Source: an uncultured beta proteobacterium
Lineage (GTDB): Bacteria > Pseudomonadota > Gammaproteobacteria > Burkholderiales > Burkholderiaceae
Assembly: GCA_903843315.1 (NCBI GenBank)
Contig: CAIMPQ010000093.1
Coordinates: 1-19,700, forward strand
Reading direction: 5' to 3'
Length of the DNA stretch: 19,700 nt
Shown in pieces: positions 1-7,732 of this stretch. The notes beneath the pieces were generated by a model. It was not told the DNA's origin and searched no databases. It worked only from the letters and a program-made list of their open reading frames with translations. The translations under genes were made by a program, and so were the position numbers. The first letter of the stretch is position 1, and each line of letters opens with the position of its first letter.

Positions 1-90
1 CGTTCTGGTCAAATTCAGCGTGGTCAATATCTTCTCTTAGAAGGTGTTGGCGGTGGTTTTGCTTGGGGTGCTGTTGCACTCAAGTACTAA
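1..90 (+). CDS. fabH: 3-oxoacyl-ACP synthase III (KAS III), 3' end only
   Basis: The window opens inside a reading frame whose last 29 codons are visible before a TAA at 88-90. The tail contains the glycine-rich stretch GVGGGFAWGAVAL, which matches the C-terminal strand of FabH, where a GGGF(T/A)WG motif shapes the active-site core. FabH condenses acetyl-CoA with malonyl-ACP to start fatty-acid synthesis in the cytoplasm. The catalytic Cys, His and Asn lie outside the window and cannot be checked. Position directly before fabD, fabG, acpP and fabF supports the call. Confidence 0.88.
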   Translation, partial: RSGQIQRGQYLLLEGVGGGFAWGAVALKY

Positions 91-121
91 GAATTTATTT
101 ACTTTTTAGCGATTGAATCAC

Positions 122-1057
122 ATGACATTTGCATTCGTATTCCCTGGTCAAGGCTCTCAATCTGTTGGGATGCTCAACTCCATTTCTGAGCGCCCTGAAG
201 TGCGTGCAACTTTGCAAGAAGCTTCAGAAGCTTTGGGTGAGGACGTCGCAAAACTGATTGCTGAGGGTCCAGCCGAAGTATTGTCTTTGACTACCAATAC
301 TCAACCCGTCATGCTAACGGCAGGCGTGGCTTTTTATCGCGCATGGTTGGCTGCTGGCGGCTGTGCTCCTCGGGTGATGGCTGGGCATAGTCTTGGTGAA
401 TACTCTGCCTTGGTTGCAGCTGGCGTTATTTCGTTTAAAGATGCAGTGCCCTTAGTGCGTTTTCGTGCTGAGGCGATGCAAAGCGCAGTGCCTGTCGGTA
501 CTGGCGGTATGGCTGCTATTTTGGGTTTAGATGATGCTACTGTGATTCAAGTCTGTGCTGAAGCAAGTGCTGCTTCTGGTGGTGTAGTTGAGGCAGTGAA
601 TTTCAATGCGCCTGGTCAAGTAGTGATAGCTGGTGGTAGTGATGCTGTAACTAAAGCCTGCGAACTGCTCAAAGCAGCTGGCGCAAAGCGCGCCTTACCA
701 CTTCCTGTTTCTGCACCATTCCACTCTTCTTTATTGCAGCCCGCATCAGAAAAGCTCAAAGACTACTTAGCGAATATTGAATTCAAAACTCCCGCGATTG
801 CAGTCATCAATAACGTGGATGTTGAAATCTTGAATGATCCTATTGCCATTAAAGATGCCTTAGTGCGTCAGGCTGCAAAACCTGTGCGTTGGCAAGAAAC
901 TATTCAATCAATGGCTGCGCAAGGCATTACTCAGGTAGTGGAGTGTGGACCAGGCAAGGTATTGGCAGGTCTCACTAAACGCATTAACGATCAAGTGACT
1001 GGCGTGCCTGTATTTGATGAAGCTAGCCTCAATGAAGTGCTGGCTACTCTAAAATAA
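122..1057 (+). CDS. fabD: Malonyl-CoA:ACP transacylase
   Basis: FabD moves malonyl from CoA to acyl carrier protein, making the extender for fatty-acid elongation. The 311-residue product has the usual family length. It begins with the FabD N-terminus FPGQGSQ, carries the nucleophile elbow GHSLGE with Ser90, and has the catalytic His201 in PVSAPFHS, the same numbers as in E. coli FabD. The ATG at 122 is preferred over a TTG nine bases upstream because family members begin as MTFAFVFPGQG. Neither start has a convincing Shine-Dalgarno, so translation may be coupled to fabH, whose stop lies 31 bases upstream. It lies between fabH and fabG in the fatty-acid cluster. Confidence 0.96.
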   Translation: MTFAFVFPGQGSQSVGMLNSISERPEVRATLQEASEALGEDVAKLIAEGPAEVLSLTTNTQPVMLTAGVAFYRAWLAAGGCAPRVMAGHSLGEYSALVAAGVISFKDAVPLVRFRAEAMQSAVPVGTGGMAAILGLDDATVIQVCAEASAASGGVVEAVNFNAPGQVVIAGGSDAVTKACELLKAAGAKRALPLPVSAPFHSSLLQPASEKLKDYLANIEFKTPAIAVINNVDVEILNDPIAIKDALVRQAAKPVRWQETIQSMAAQGITQVVECGPGKVLAGLTKRINDQVTGVPVFDEASLNEVLATLK

Positions 1058-1078
1058 TAAGTATCAATATTCAATTCA

Positions 1079-1102
1079 ATATCAAACCCCATATCAAACC
1101 CC
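1079..1102 (+). repeat. Perfect tandem duplication of a 12-base unit
   Basis: The unit ATATCAAACCCC occurs twice in direct succession (1079-1090 and 1091-1102) in the 67-base spacer between fabD and fabG. It ends 22 bases before the fabG start and does not include its ribosome binding site (GGAAGA at 1113-1118). It looks like a recent slippage duplication; no function is evident. Confidence 0.85.
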
Positions 1103-1124
1103 ATCGATCTAGCGGAAGACAATT

Positions 1125-1868
1125 ATGAACCTCGACTTAAGCGGACAAATTGCTTTAGTAACTGGCGCATCGCGCGGTATTGGTCAAGCGATTGCAGATG
1201 AGTTGGCGAAATGTGGCGCTAAAGTAATTGGCACTGCGACTTCTGCTGATGGTGCTAAGGCGATTGATGAACGCTTAAAGGCTTCTGGCGGTCGCGGTTT
1301 AGTGTTGAACGTCACTGCGCCAAACGCGTGTGAAGAAATCATTGATCAGATTGTGAAAGATCATGGTGGCATTCATATTTTGGTGAATAACGCGGGGATC
1401 ACACGCGATAACTTAGCAATGCGCATGAAAGCGGATGAGTGGACCGACGTCATCGATACCAATTTGAGTTCGGTATTCCGCTTGTCTCAAGCAGTTATGC
1501 GTCCGATGATGAAGGCACGGGGTGGCCGCATTATTAATATCACTTCGATCGTTGGCCATATGGGTAATGCTGGGCAGGCAAATTATGCCGCTGCGAAAGC
1601 GGGCGTTTCTGGGATGACCCGTGCGCTTGCCCGTGAAATTGGTAGTCGGAATATCACCGTAAACTGCGTTGCCCCTGGATTTATTGATACGGATATGACG
1701 CGTGCGCTCAGCGATGAGCAGCAAAATGCCCTAAAAGCGAACATTCCGCTGGCCCGCCTCGGTAGCCCTGAAGATGTAGCCCAGGCGGTGGCATTTTTAG
1801 CCTCCCCAGCGGCTGGATACATTACGGGTAATACCCTACACGTTAATGGCGGACTCTATTTGGCCTAA
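1125..1868 (+). CDS. fabG: 3-oxoacyl-ACP reductase
   Basis: FabG performs the NADPH-dependent reduction of 3-oxoacyl-ACP, the first reductive step of the elongation cycle. The 247-residue product is a short-chain dehydrogenase/reductase. It has the Rossmann motif TGASRGIG near residues 14-21, the NNAG motif, and the catalytic set Ser141, Tyr154 and Lys158 in the YxxxK arrangement. The C-terminus GGLYLA is close to the usual FabG ending. The ATG at 1125 is preceded by GGAAGA at a good distance. It follows fabD after 67 bases and precedes acpP by 102 bases; the fab context separates it from other SDR enzymes. Confidence 0.96.
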   Translation: MNLDLSGQIALVTGASRGIGQAIADELAKCGAKVIGTATSADGAKAIDERLKASGGRGLVLNVTAPNACEEIIDQIVKDHGGIHILVNNAGITRDNLAMRMKADEWTDVIDTNLSSVFRLSQAVMRPMMKARGGRIINITSIVGHMGNAGQANYAAAKAGVSGMTRALAREIGSRNITVNCVAPGFIDTDMTRALSDEQQNALKANIPLARLGSPEDVAQAVAFLASPAAGYITGNTLHVNGGLYLA

Positions 1869-1894
1869 CGGCAAAGCAGGGATTTAATCATTTT

Positions 1895-1923
1895 TTGGCG
1901 GTTTTGCTAATTTGCTCCGCCAA
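1895..1923 (+). promoter_or_regulatory. Stem-loop in the fabG-acpP spacer
   Basis: TTGGCGG (1895-1901) and CCGCCAA (1917-1923) form a perfect 7-bp stem with a 15-base loop. The downstream arm is followed by GCTGATAAAAT rather than a T-run, so it is not a classical terminator. A TAAAAT at 1929-1934 could be a -10 element for a separate acpP transcript, but no well-spaced -35 is seen. It may limit readthrough from fabG, protect the 5' end of a processed acpP mRNA, or have no role. Confidence 0.4.
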
Positions 1924-1970
1924 GCTGATAAAATTCTTTCATCGTTTTTTTACAACCCTTGGGGGACTTA

Positions 1971-2210
1971 ATGGATAACATCGAACAACGCGTTAAGAAG
2001 ATCGTCGCTGAGCAATTAGGCGTCGCTGAAGGAGATATCAAAAATGAATCTTCTTTTGTGAATGACTTAGGCGCTGACTCTCTTGACACTGTTGAGCTAG
2101 TAATGGCTTTGGAAGACGAATTCGGCATCGAAATTCCTGATGAGGAAGCTGAAAAGATCACCACTGTTCAGCTTGCGATCGACTTCGCTAAATCAAAAGC
2201 TCAGGGTTAA
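1971..2210 (+). CDS. acpP: Acyl carrier protein
   Basis: ACP carries growing acyl chains on a 4'-phosphopantetheine arm through fatty-acid synthesis in the cytoplasm. The product is 79 residues, acidic and helical, with the signature GADSLDTVE in which Ser37 is the attachment site. It contains the usual EDEFGIEIPDE helix III region. The ATG at 1971 is chosen because a strong GGGGGA Shine-Dalgarno (1961-1966) sits just before it and the protein then starts MDNIEQRVK as in relatives. AcpS, which attaches the prosthetic group, is encoded later in the window at 10962. Confidence 0.98.
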   Translation: MDNIEQRVKKIVAEQLGVAEGDIKNESSFVNDLGADSLDTVELVMALEDEFGIEIPDEEAEKITTVQLAIDFAKSKAQG

Positions 2211-2231
2211 TTCCCTAGCCTAGGTATTACT

Positions 2232-3479
2232 GTGTCAGCATCAAATGGCCGACGCCGGGTTGTAGTCACCGGCCTTGGCCTCATCTCACCTGTTGGTAAT
2301 TCAGTTGATGTAGCTTGGTCTAATTTGCTCGCGGGCAAATCAGGCATTGCTACCATCACGAAGTTTGACCACACTCCGCTTAGCGTTCATTTCGCTGGAG
2401 AGGTGAAAGATTTCAACGTTGAAGAATATGTCTCTGCCAAAGAAGCACGTCATATGGATACCTTCATCCATTACGGTATTGCTGCAGGCACGCAAGCGAT
2501 TCGCGACAGCGGTTTAGAAATTACGGAACAAAACGCCGAGCGCGTAGGCGTGATGGTGGGCTCAGGTATTGGTGGGTTGCCGATGATTGAGGAAACCGGA
2601 GCTGAGTTATTGGCTCGTGGGCCTCGTCGTATCTCGCCTTTCTTTGTGCCGGGCTCCATCATTAATATGATTTCCGGACACCTCAGTATTTTGTTTGGTC
2701 TGAAAGGTCCAAACGTAGCTGCGGTGACTGCCTGTACTACTGGTTTGCACAGCATCGGTTTGGCTGCTCGCTTAATTCAGTATGGCGATGCCGATGTCAT
2801 GGTGGCTGGTGGGGCTGAGTCAACTATTTCTGCATTAGGTGTAGGTGGTTTTGCATCAGCGAGAGCGCTTTCAACTCGCAATGATGATCCTGCAACTGCT
2901 TCACGCCCTTGGGATAAAGACCGTGATGGTTTTGTTCTTGGCGAAGGCGCTGGTGTTGTAGTGATTGAAGAATACGAACATGCCAAGGCACGTGGCGCCA
3001 AAATCTATTGCGAATTGCTTGGCTTTGGTATGAGCGGAGATGCATATCACATGACGGCGCCTAATATGGATGGTCCCCGTCGTTGTATGGTGAACGCCAT
3101 GCGCGATGCTGGATTAAATCCAGATCAAATTCAGTATTTAAATGCACACGGAACTTCTACACCTTTGGGTGATAAGAATGAAACCGAAGCCATCAAAGCG
3201 GCCTTAGGCGATCATGCCAAGAAGGCGCTCATTAACTCCACCAAGTCAATGACTGGCCACCTTTTAGGCGGTGCAGGTGGCCTGGAGTCAGTCTTCACTA
3301 TTCTGGCCTTGCATAACCAGAAATCCCCACCCACCATCAATATCTTCAATCAAGATCCCGAATGCGACTTGGACTACTGCGCCAATACTGCCAGGGATGT
3401 GAAGATTGACCATGCGGTCAAAAACAATTTTGGCTTTGGGGGTACTAACGGCACCTTGATTTTTGGCAAGTTGACCTAA
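2232..3479 (+). CDS. fabF: 3-oxoacyl-ACP synthase II (KAS II)
   Basis: FabF condenses acyl-ACP with malonyl-ACP in the elongation cycle. The 415-residue product has the usual length and the thiolase-fold active site: Cys168 in TACTTG, His306 in NAHGTSTPLGD, Lys338 and His343 in KSMTGHLLGGAG. The C-terminal NNFGFGGTNG loop is present. The start is GTG at 2232, with an AGG seven bases upstream. The Cys-His-His set together with the position after acpP identifies KAS II rather than KAS III. The gene ends 47 bases before the HtrA-type protease. Confidence 0.97.
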   Translation: MSASNGRRRVVVTGLGLISPVGNSVDVAWSNLLAGKSGIATITKFDHTPLSVHFAGEVKDFNVEEYVSAKEARHMDTFIHYGIAAGTQAIRDSGLEITEQNAERVGVMVGSGIGGLPMIEETGAELLARGPRRISPFFVPGSIINMISGHLSILFGLKGPNVAAVTACTTGLHSIGLAARLIQYGDADVMVAGGAESTISALGVGGFASARALSTRNDDPATASRPWDKDRDGFVLGEGAGVVVIEEYEHAKARGAKIYCELLGFGMSGDAYHMTAPNMDGPRRCMVNAMRDAGLNPDQIQYLNAHGTSTPLGDKNETEAIKAALGDHAKKALINSTKSMTGHLLGGAGGLESVFTILALHNQKSPPTINIFNQDPECDLDYCANTARDVKIDHAVKNNFGFGGTNGTLIFGKLT

Positions 3480-3526
3480 TATTCTCCTTATCTCCACTGT
3501 TGGTTTTCACCAAGTAGGTCAATAGC

Positions 3527-4978
3527 ATGATGAAAAAGTACTTAATTGCGCTCATGGCTATTTTTAGCCTTGGGCAAACTGCGTTTATATCCACTGCCTC
3601 TGCACAAAATCCTCGGGTTACGATCCCTGATTTTGCGGATCTTGTCGAGCGTGCCAGTCCTGCCGTAGTGAATATTCGGACTACAGAAAAAGTAGTCATT
3701 CAGCAAGCGCAGGGTGGTATTCCGGGGATGCCTGAAGATCAAGCAGAGTTTTTCCGTCGTTTCTTTGGTGTGCCGATACCGGGAATTCCGAATGGGCCAA
3801 AATCAGCGCAACCAAATAATGGCAAACCACAAGAAGCTGATCGCGGCGTAGGGTCTGGCTTTATTATTGAATCCAATGGTTTGATTCTCACAAACGCACA
3901 CGTTGTTGAAGGTGCAACTACCATCTACGTCACATTGACTGACAAGCGTGAATTCAAAGCCAAGTTACTAGGCATGGATAAACGTACCGATGTTGCTGTA
4001 GTCAAAATTGAAGCGCGCGATTTACCAAGATTAGCTTTGGGTGATTCTTCCAAAGTCAGAGTAGGCGAGTGGGTCCTGGCGATTGGCTCACCATTTGGTC
4101 TTGAGAATACCGTTACTGCGGGGATTGTGTCCGCTAAGAGCCGGGATACAGGTGACTATCTACCCTTTATCCAGACTGACGTTGCTGTGAATCCTGGTAA
4201 TTCCGGCGGCCCATTACTCAACACGGCTGGCCAGGTGATTGGTATTAACTCTCAAATCTTTAGTCGCTCAGGTGGCTACATGGGAATTTCATTTGCAATC
4301 CCAATTGATGAAGCAATGCGGGTTGCCGATCAATTGCGCACAAATGGAAAAATGACTCGTGGTCGTATTGGTGTTGCATTAGGTGATATGACCAAAGAGG
4401 TTGCAGAAAGTTTAGGTTTAGGTAAGCCGCGGGGTGCCTATGTTCGTAATGTCGAGCCTGGCGGTCCAGCAGCAGCTGGTGGAATTGAATCAGGCGATGT
4501 GATTCTGAGTTTTAACGGGCGCGAGATTCCTAAATCAACTGACTTACCTCGGGTTGTTGGAGAAACAAAACCAGGCACTACCGCTACAGTGCAAGTTTGG
4601 CGCAAAGGTGGCACACGTGATTTAAGCGTTACTGTTGCAGATACGGAAGCCACTCAAGCAACCAATAAAAAACCCGATGTACCTGCACCCAATAGCAGTG
4701 GGGTAACTGTACTTGGAGTGACAGTAAGCGAGCCATCGGATGCCAAGAAGAAGGATCTGAATATCAAAGGTGGTGTTGAGATCACTGGTTTAGGGGATGG
4801 GCCTTTGGCTAAGTCCGGAGTTCGTCCTGGGGATGTGATTATTCGGGTTGGAGACGCAGATATCACTGGGGTAAAGCAATTTGAGGCTCTGGTTAAAGGC
4901 CTAGACGCCAATAAGGCTGTTCCGGTCTTTGTGCGGCGCTCGGACAGCACTCTAGTTATCCCTGTAAGGCCTAAATAA
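3527..4978 (+). CDS. mucD: Periplasmic HtrA-family serine protease (DegP/DegQ/MucD type)
   Basis: Envelope quality-control protease and chaperone. The 483-residue product begins with a signal peptide (MMKKYLIAL, hydrophobic core, ASA then Q, cleavage near residue 26-27). The trypsin-like domain has the triad His125 (TNAHVV), Asp155 (TDVAVVK) and Ser226 (NPGNSGGP). Two PDZ domains follow, at roughly residues 280-375 and 390-480, with GDVILSFNGREI and GDVIIRVGDADI signatures, matching DegP/DegQ/MucD rather than DegS. Two tandem ATGs (3527 and 3530) are possible starts. In many beta- and gammaproteobacteria mucD ends an rpoE-rseA-rseB-mucD operon; here it follows fabF directly. The symbol rests on synteny with lepA and could equally be degQ. 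Confidence 0.93.
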   Translation: MMKKYLIALMAIFSLGQTAFISTASAQNPRVTIPDFADLVERASPAVVNIRTTEKVVIQQAQGGIPGMPEDQAEFFRRFFGVPIPGIPNGPKSAQPNNGKPQEADRGVGSGFIIESNGLILTNAHVVEGATTIYVTLTDKREFKAKLLGMDKRTDVAVVKIEARDLPRLALGDSSKVRVGEWVLAIGSPFGLENTVTAGIVSAKSRDTGDYLPFIQTDVAVNPGNSGGPLLNTAGQVIGINSQIFSRSGGYMGISFAIPIDEAMRVADQLRTNGKMTRGRIGVALGDMTKEVAESLGLGKPRGAYVRNVEPGGPAAAGGIESGDVILSFNGREIPKSTDLPRVVGETKPGTTATVQVWRKGGTRDLSVTVADTEATQATNKKPDVPAPNSSGVTVLGVTVSEPSDAKKKDLNIKGGVEITGLGDGPLAKSGVRPGDVIIRVGDADITGVKQFEALVKGLDANKAVPVFVRRSDSTLVIPVRPK

Positions 4979-4987
4979 GCCTTTTTT
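4966..4987 (+). terminator. Weak intrinsic terminator after the mucD-type gene
   Basis: AAGGC (4966-4970) pairs with GCCTT (4979-4983) over an 8-base loop and runs into six T residues (4982-4987). The stem is only 5 bp and its 5' arm lies within the last codons, so termination is probably partial. It would separate the protease transcript from lepA. Confidence 0.35.
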
Positions 4988-5056
4988 GGGCTAAAAAACG
5001 GGGTTCGGCGCCTTTTGGGCGTCACCCATTACAATCCTTTTAAGACGACTTTTTGC

Positions 5057-5077
5057 AGCGCATCATTGTGGTGCGTT
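5057..5077 (+). promoter_or_regulatory. Hairpin in the lepA leader
   Basis: AGCGCATCA (5057-5065) pairs with TGGTGCGTT (5069-5077) across a TTG loop, a 9-bp stem with two G-U pairs. It sits about 40 bases before the lepA start, in a 137-base spacer that holds no gene. No T-run follows, so it is not a terminator. It could be an mRNA structure or a dyad-symmetric protein site; function unknown. Confidence 0.4.
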
Positions 5078-5115
5078 CTGACAAGGCGTTTTCTTGAATG
5101 ACCTATTAAGACGCT

Positions 5116-6921
5116 ATGGATTTAATCCGCAATTTTTCTATCATCGCTCACATTGATCACGGCAAATCGACGCTCGCAGATCGCATTATTCAACTTTGTG
5201 GGGGTCTTTCTGATCGCGAAATGGAAGCCCAGGTTCTCGATTCGATGGATATCGAGCGCGAACGTGGCATCACGATTAAGGCTCAAACAGCTGCTCTGAG
5301 TTACAAAGCTAAAGATGGCAAGGTTTACAACCTCAACCTGATTGATACACCAGGGCATGTTGACTTCTCTTACGAGGTCAGTCGTTCTTTATCGGCCTGC
5401 GAAGGTGCTTTATTGGTAGTGGATGCAAGCCAAGGTGTTGAGGCGCAAACCGTAGCCAATTGCTATACCGCAATCGAACTCGGTGTTGAAGTTGTTCCCG
5501 TTCTCAATAAGATCGATTTGCCTCAAGCGGATCCTGAACGCGCCATCCAAGAAATTGAAGATGTGATTGGTATTGATGCAACTGGTGCGATGACTTGTTC
5601 CGCCAAGACTGGATTAGGCGTACATGAAGTCATTGAGGAAATGATTCGTAGAGTACCGCCGCCAAAGGGCAATGCTAGTGCGCCACTCCAGTGTTTAATT
5701 ATTGATTCTTGGTTTGATAATTACGTTGGCGTGGTGATGTTGGTGCGCGTTGTGAATGGCACACTCAAACCTAAAGACAAAATTACTTTGATGGCTAATG
5801 GTTCAAGCCATTTGGTTGAGCACGTTGGGGTCTTTAGCCCAAAATCGGTAGATCGCCCTGAATTAAGTGCTGGCCAGGTAGGCTTCATCATTGCCGGTAT
5901 TAAAGAATTAAAAGCGGCCAAAGTAGGTGATACCGTTACGCATACTACCGGTCAGCAGGGTCGCATTCCTGCAACCGAACCTTTGCCAGGATTTAAAGAA
6001 GTGAAGTCACAGGTGTTTGCGGGTTTATATCCTGTAGAGGCTAGTGAATACGATCAACTACGAGAGTCACTTGAGAAACTGAAGTTGAATGATGCTTCGC
6101 TTTTGTATGAGCCTGAAGTGTCTCAAGCTTTAGGTTTTGGATTCCGTTGTGGCTTCTTAGGTTTGCTCCATATGGAAATCGTACAAGAGCGCTTAGAGCG
6201 TCAGTACGATATGAACTTGATCACTACTGCTCCGACTGTGGTGTATCAAGTACAGCAATCTGACGGCACGATCTTGATGGTGGATAACCCATCGAAGATG
6301 CCTGAGACCAGCAAGGTCGACACCATTATGGAGCCGATTGTGACTGTGCACCTTTATATGCCACAAGAGTATGTGGGTGCAGTGATTACCTTATGCGTCG
6401 GTAAGAGGGGCATTCAGACTGGTATGAACTATTTAGGTCGCCAAGTACAACTCACTTATGAATTACCGATGGCTGAGATTGTGTTGGATTTCTTTGATCG
6501 TCTTAAATCGATCTCGCGTGGCTATGCCTCGATGGATTATGAGTTCAAAGAATATCGTCCAGCAGATGTTGTCAAGGTAGATATTTTAATTAATGGCGAT
6601 CGAGTCGATGCGCTCTCTGTGATTGTGCATAGAAGCAATAGTCAACATCGCGGACGCGAAGTGGTTTCTAAGATGCGCGGCATCATTCCGCGTCAAATGT
6701 TTGATGTCGCTATCCAGGCAGCGATTGGTAGCAATATTGTTGCCCGTGAAAACGTGAAGGCCTTACGTAAAAACGTATTGGCTAAATGCTATGGCGGCGA
6801 TATCTCACGTAAGCGGAAGTTATTAGAGAAGCAAAAAGAAGGTAAGAAACGCATGAAACAAGTAGGTAATGTGGAAATTCCACAAGAAGCCTTCTTGGCT
6901 ATTTTGCAGGTGGAGGGCTAA
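5116..6921 (+). CDS. lepA: Elongation factor 4, ribosome-associated GTPase
   Basis: LepA (EF4) is a translational GTPase that binds the ribosome; proposed roles include back-translocation and 30S assembly. The 601-residue product has the full family length. Its G domain carries AHIDHGKST (residues 11-19), GITIKAQT (51-58), DTPGH with His81, NKID (131-134) and a later SAK. The C-terminal part contains the LepA-specific region ending in GDISRKRKLLEKQKEGKKRM, which distinguishes it from EF-G. ATG at 5116 gives the canonical MDLIRNFSIIAHIDHG start; the upstream ribosome binding site is weak. It heads the lepA-lepB pair, with lepB overlapping its stop by one base. Confidence 0.98.
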   Translation: MDLIRNFSIIAHIDHGKSTLADRIIQLCGGLSDREMEAQVLDSMDIERERGITIKAQTAALSYKAKDGKVYNLNLIDTPGHVDFSYEVSRSLSACEGALLVVDASQGVEAQTVANCYTAIELGVEVVPVLNKIDLPQADPERAIQEIEDVIGIDATGAMTCSAKTGLGVHEVIEEMIRRVPPPKGNASAPLQCLIIDSWFDNYVGVVMLVRVVNGTLKPKDKITLMANGSSHLVEHVGVFSPKSVDRPELSAGQVGFIIAGIKELKAAKVGDTVTHTTGQQGRIPATEPLPGFKEVKSQVFAGLYPVEASEYDQLRESLEKLKLNDASLLYEPEVSQALGFGFRCGFLGLLHMEIVQERLERQYDMNLITTAPTVVYQVQQSDGTILMVDNPSKMPETSKVDTIMEPIVTVHLYMPQEYVGAVITLCVGKRGIQTGMNYLGRQVQLTYELPMAEIVLDFFDRLKSISRGYASMDYEFKEYRPADVVKVDILINGDRVDALSVIVHRSNSQHRGREVVSKMRGIIPRQMFDVAIQAAIGSNIVARENVKALRKNVLAKCYGGDISRKRKLLEKQKEGKKRMKQVGNVEIPQEAFLAILQVEG

Positions 6922-7727
6922 TGAACTTTGCTCTGATACTTTTTATCTTAGTCGTGATCTCGGGTATCGCTTGGGTCGCTGACAAGATGGTGTTTGCGCC
7001 ACAAAGACGTTTGGCTGGTAACGAGCGTATGCCATTGTGGTTGGAATACACAGCAGGCTTTTTTCCGGTCATCTGTGCAGTATTTGTATTGCGCTCTTTC
7101 ATTGTTGAGCCTTTTAAGATTCCCTCGGGATCTATGATTCCTACCTTGCAGATTGGCGATTTCATCTTGGTAAATAAATTTACCTACGGAATTCGTTTGC
7201 CGGTGATCAATCAAAAAGTTGTTGATTTGGGTTCTCCTAAGCGCGGCGATGTAGTTGTATTCCGCTATCCACGGGATGAGTCTGTTGATTACATCAAGCG
7301 CGTAGTAGCTTTACCTGGCGATGTAATTACCTATCAAGACAAGCGTCTGACAATTAATGGTCAACCATTGCAATACAGTGGCGGCGAGTCTTATCTCGAT
7401 CCAGAAAATATGCGCTATGCAAAACGCTACACTGAAACGTTCCCAGCTGACTTAGGTGGCAATCACCATGAGATTCTGAATGATCCAGATCGTCCTGCAA
7501 CAGTCATGCCTACAGAGCGTTTTCCAGGCCTAGAGTTTTGTCAGTACCAACAATCTGGCATCACTTGTAAAGTGCCCCCAGGCCATTACTTTGCGATGGG
7601 CGATAACCGCGATAACAGTGCTGATTCTCGATATTGGGGATTTGTACCTGATAGGAATATCGTCGGTAAAGCATTTTTTGTGTGGCTCAACTTAGGTAAC
7701 CTCGGCCGCATTGGCGGCTTCGAGTAA
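6921..7727 (+). CDS. lepB: Signal peptidase I
   Basis: LepB is the inner-membrane protease that removes signal peptides from secreted proteins. The 268-residue product has two N-terminal membrane segments (about residues 3-20 and 45-62). The catalytic Ser71 lies in PSGSMIPTL and the general-base Lys126 in DYIKRVVALPGD, followed by the GDNRDNSADSRYWGFV box D/E region, so the Ser-Lys dyad is intact. The ATG at 6921 overlaps the TAA of lepA by one base, and the GGAGGG at 6912-6917 inside lepA is a strong Shine-Dalgarno, so the two genes are very likely translationally coupled. Confidence 0.97.
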   Translation: MNFALILFILVVISGIAWVADKMVFAPQRRLAGNERMPLWLEYTAGFFPVICAVFVLRSFIVEPFKIPSGSMIPTLQIGDFILVNKFTYGIRLPVINQKVVDLGSPKRGDVVVFRYPRDESVDYIKRVVALPGDVITYQDKRLTINGQPLQYSGGESYLDPENMRYAKRYTETFPADLGGNHHEILNDPDRPATVMPTERFPGLEFCQYQQSGITCKVPPGHYFAMGDNRDNSADSRYWGFVPDRNIVGKAFFVWLNLGNLGRIGGFE

Positions 7728-7732
7728 AGATT

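Noticed and set aside
4995..5025. GCGCC-TTTT-GGCGT stem downstream of the mucD-type gene as a terminator
   Set aside because: The stem is short, contains a wobble pair, and no T-run follows directly.
5098..5109. Three-codon mini-frame (ATG ACC TAT TAA) just before lepA, as a leader peptide
   Set aside because: Far too short to support without ribosome profiling, and it has no ribosome binding site.
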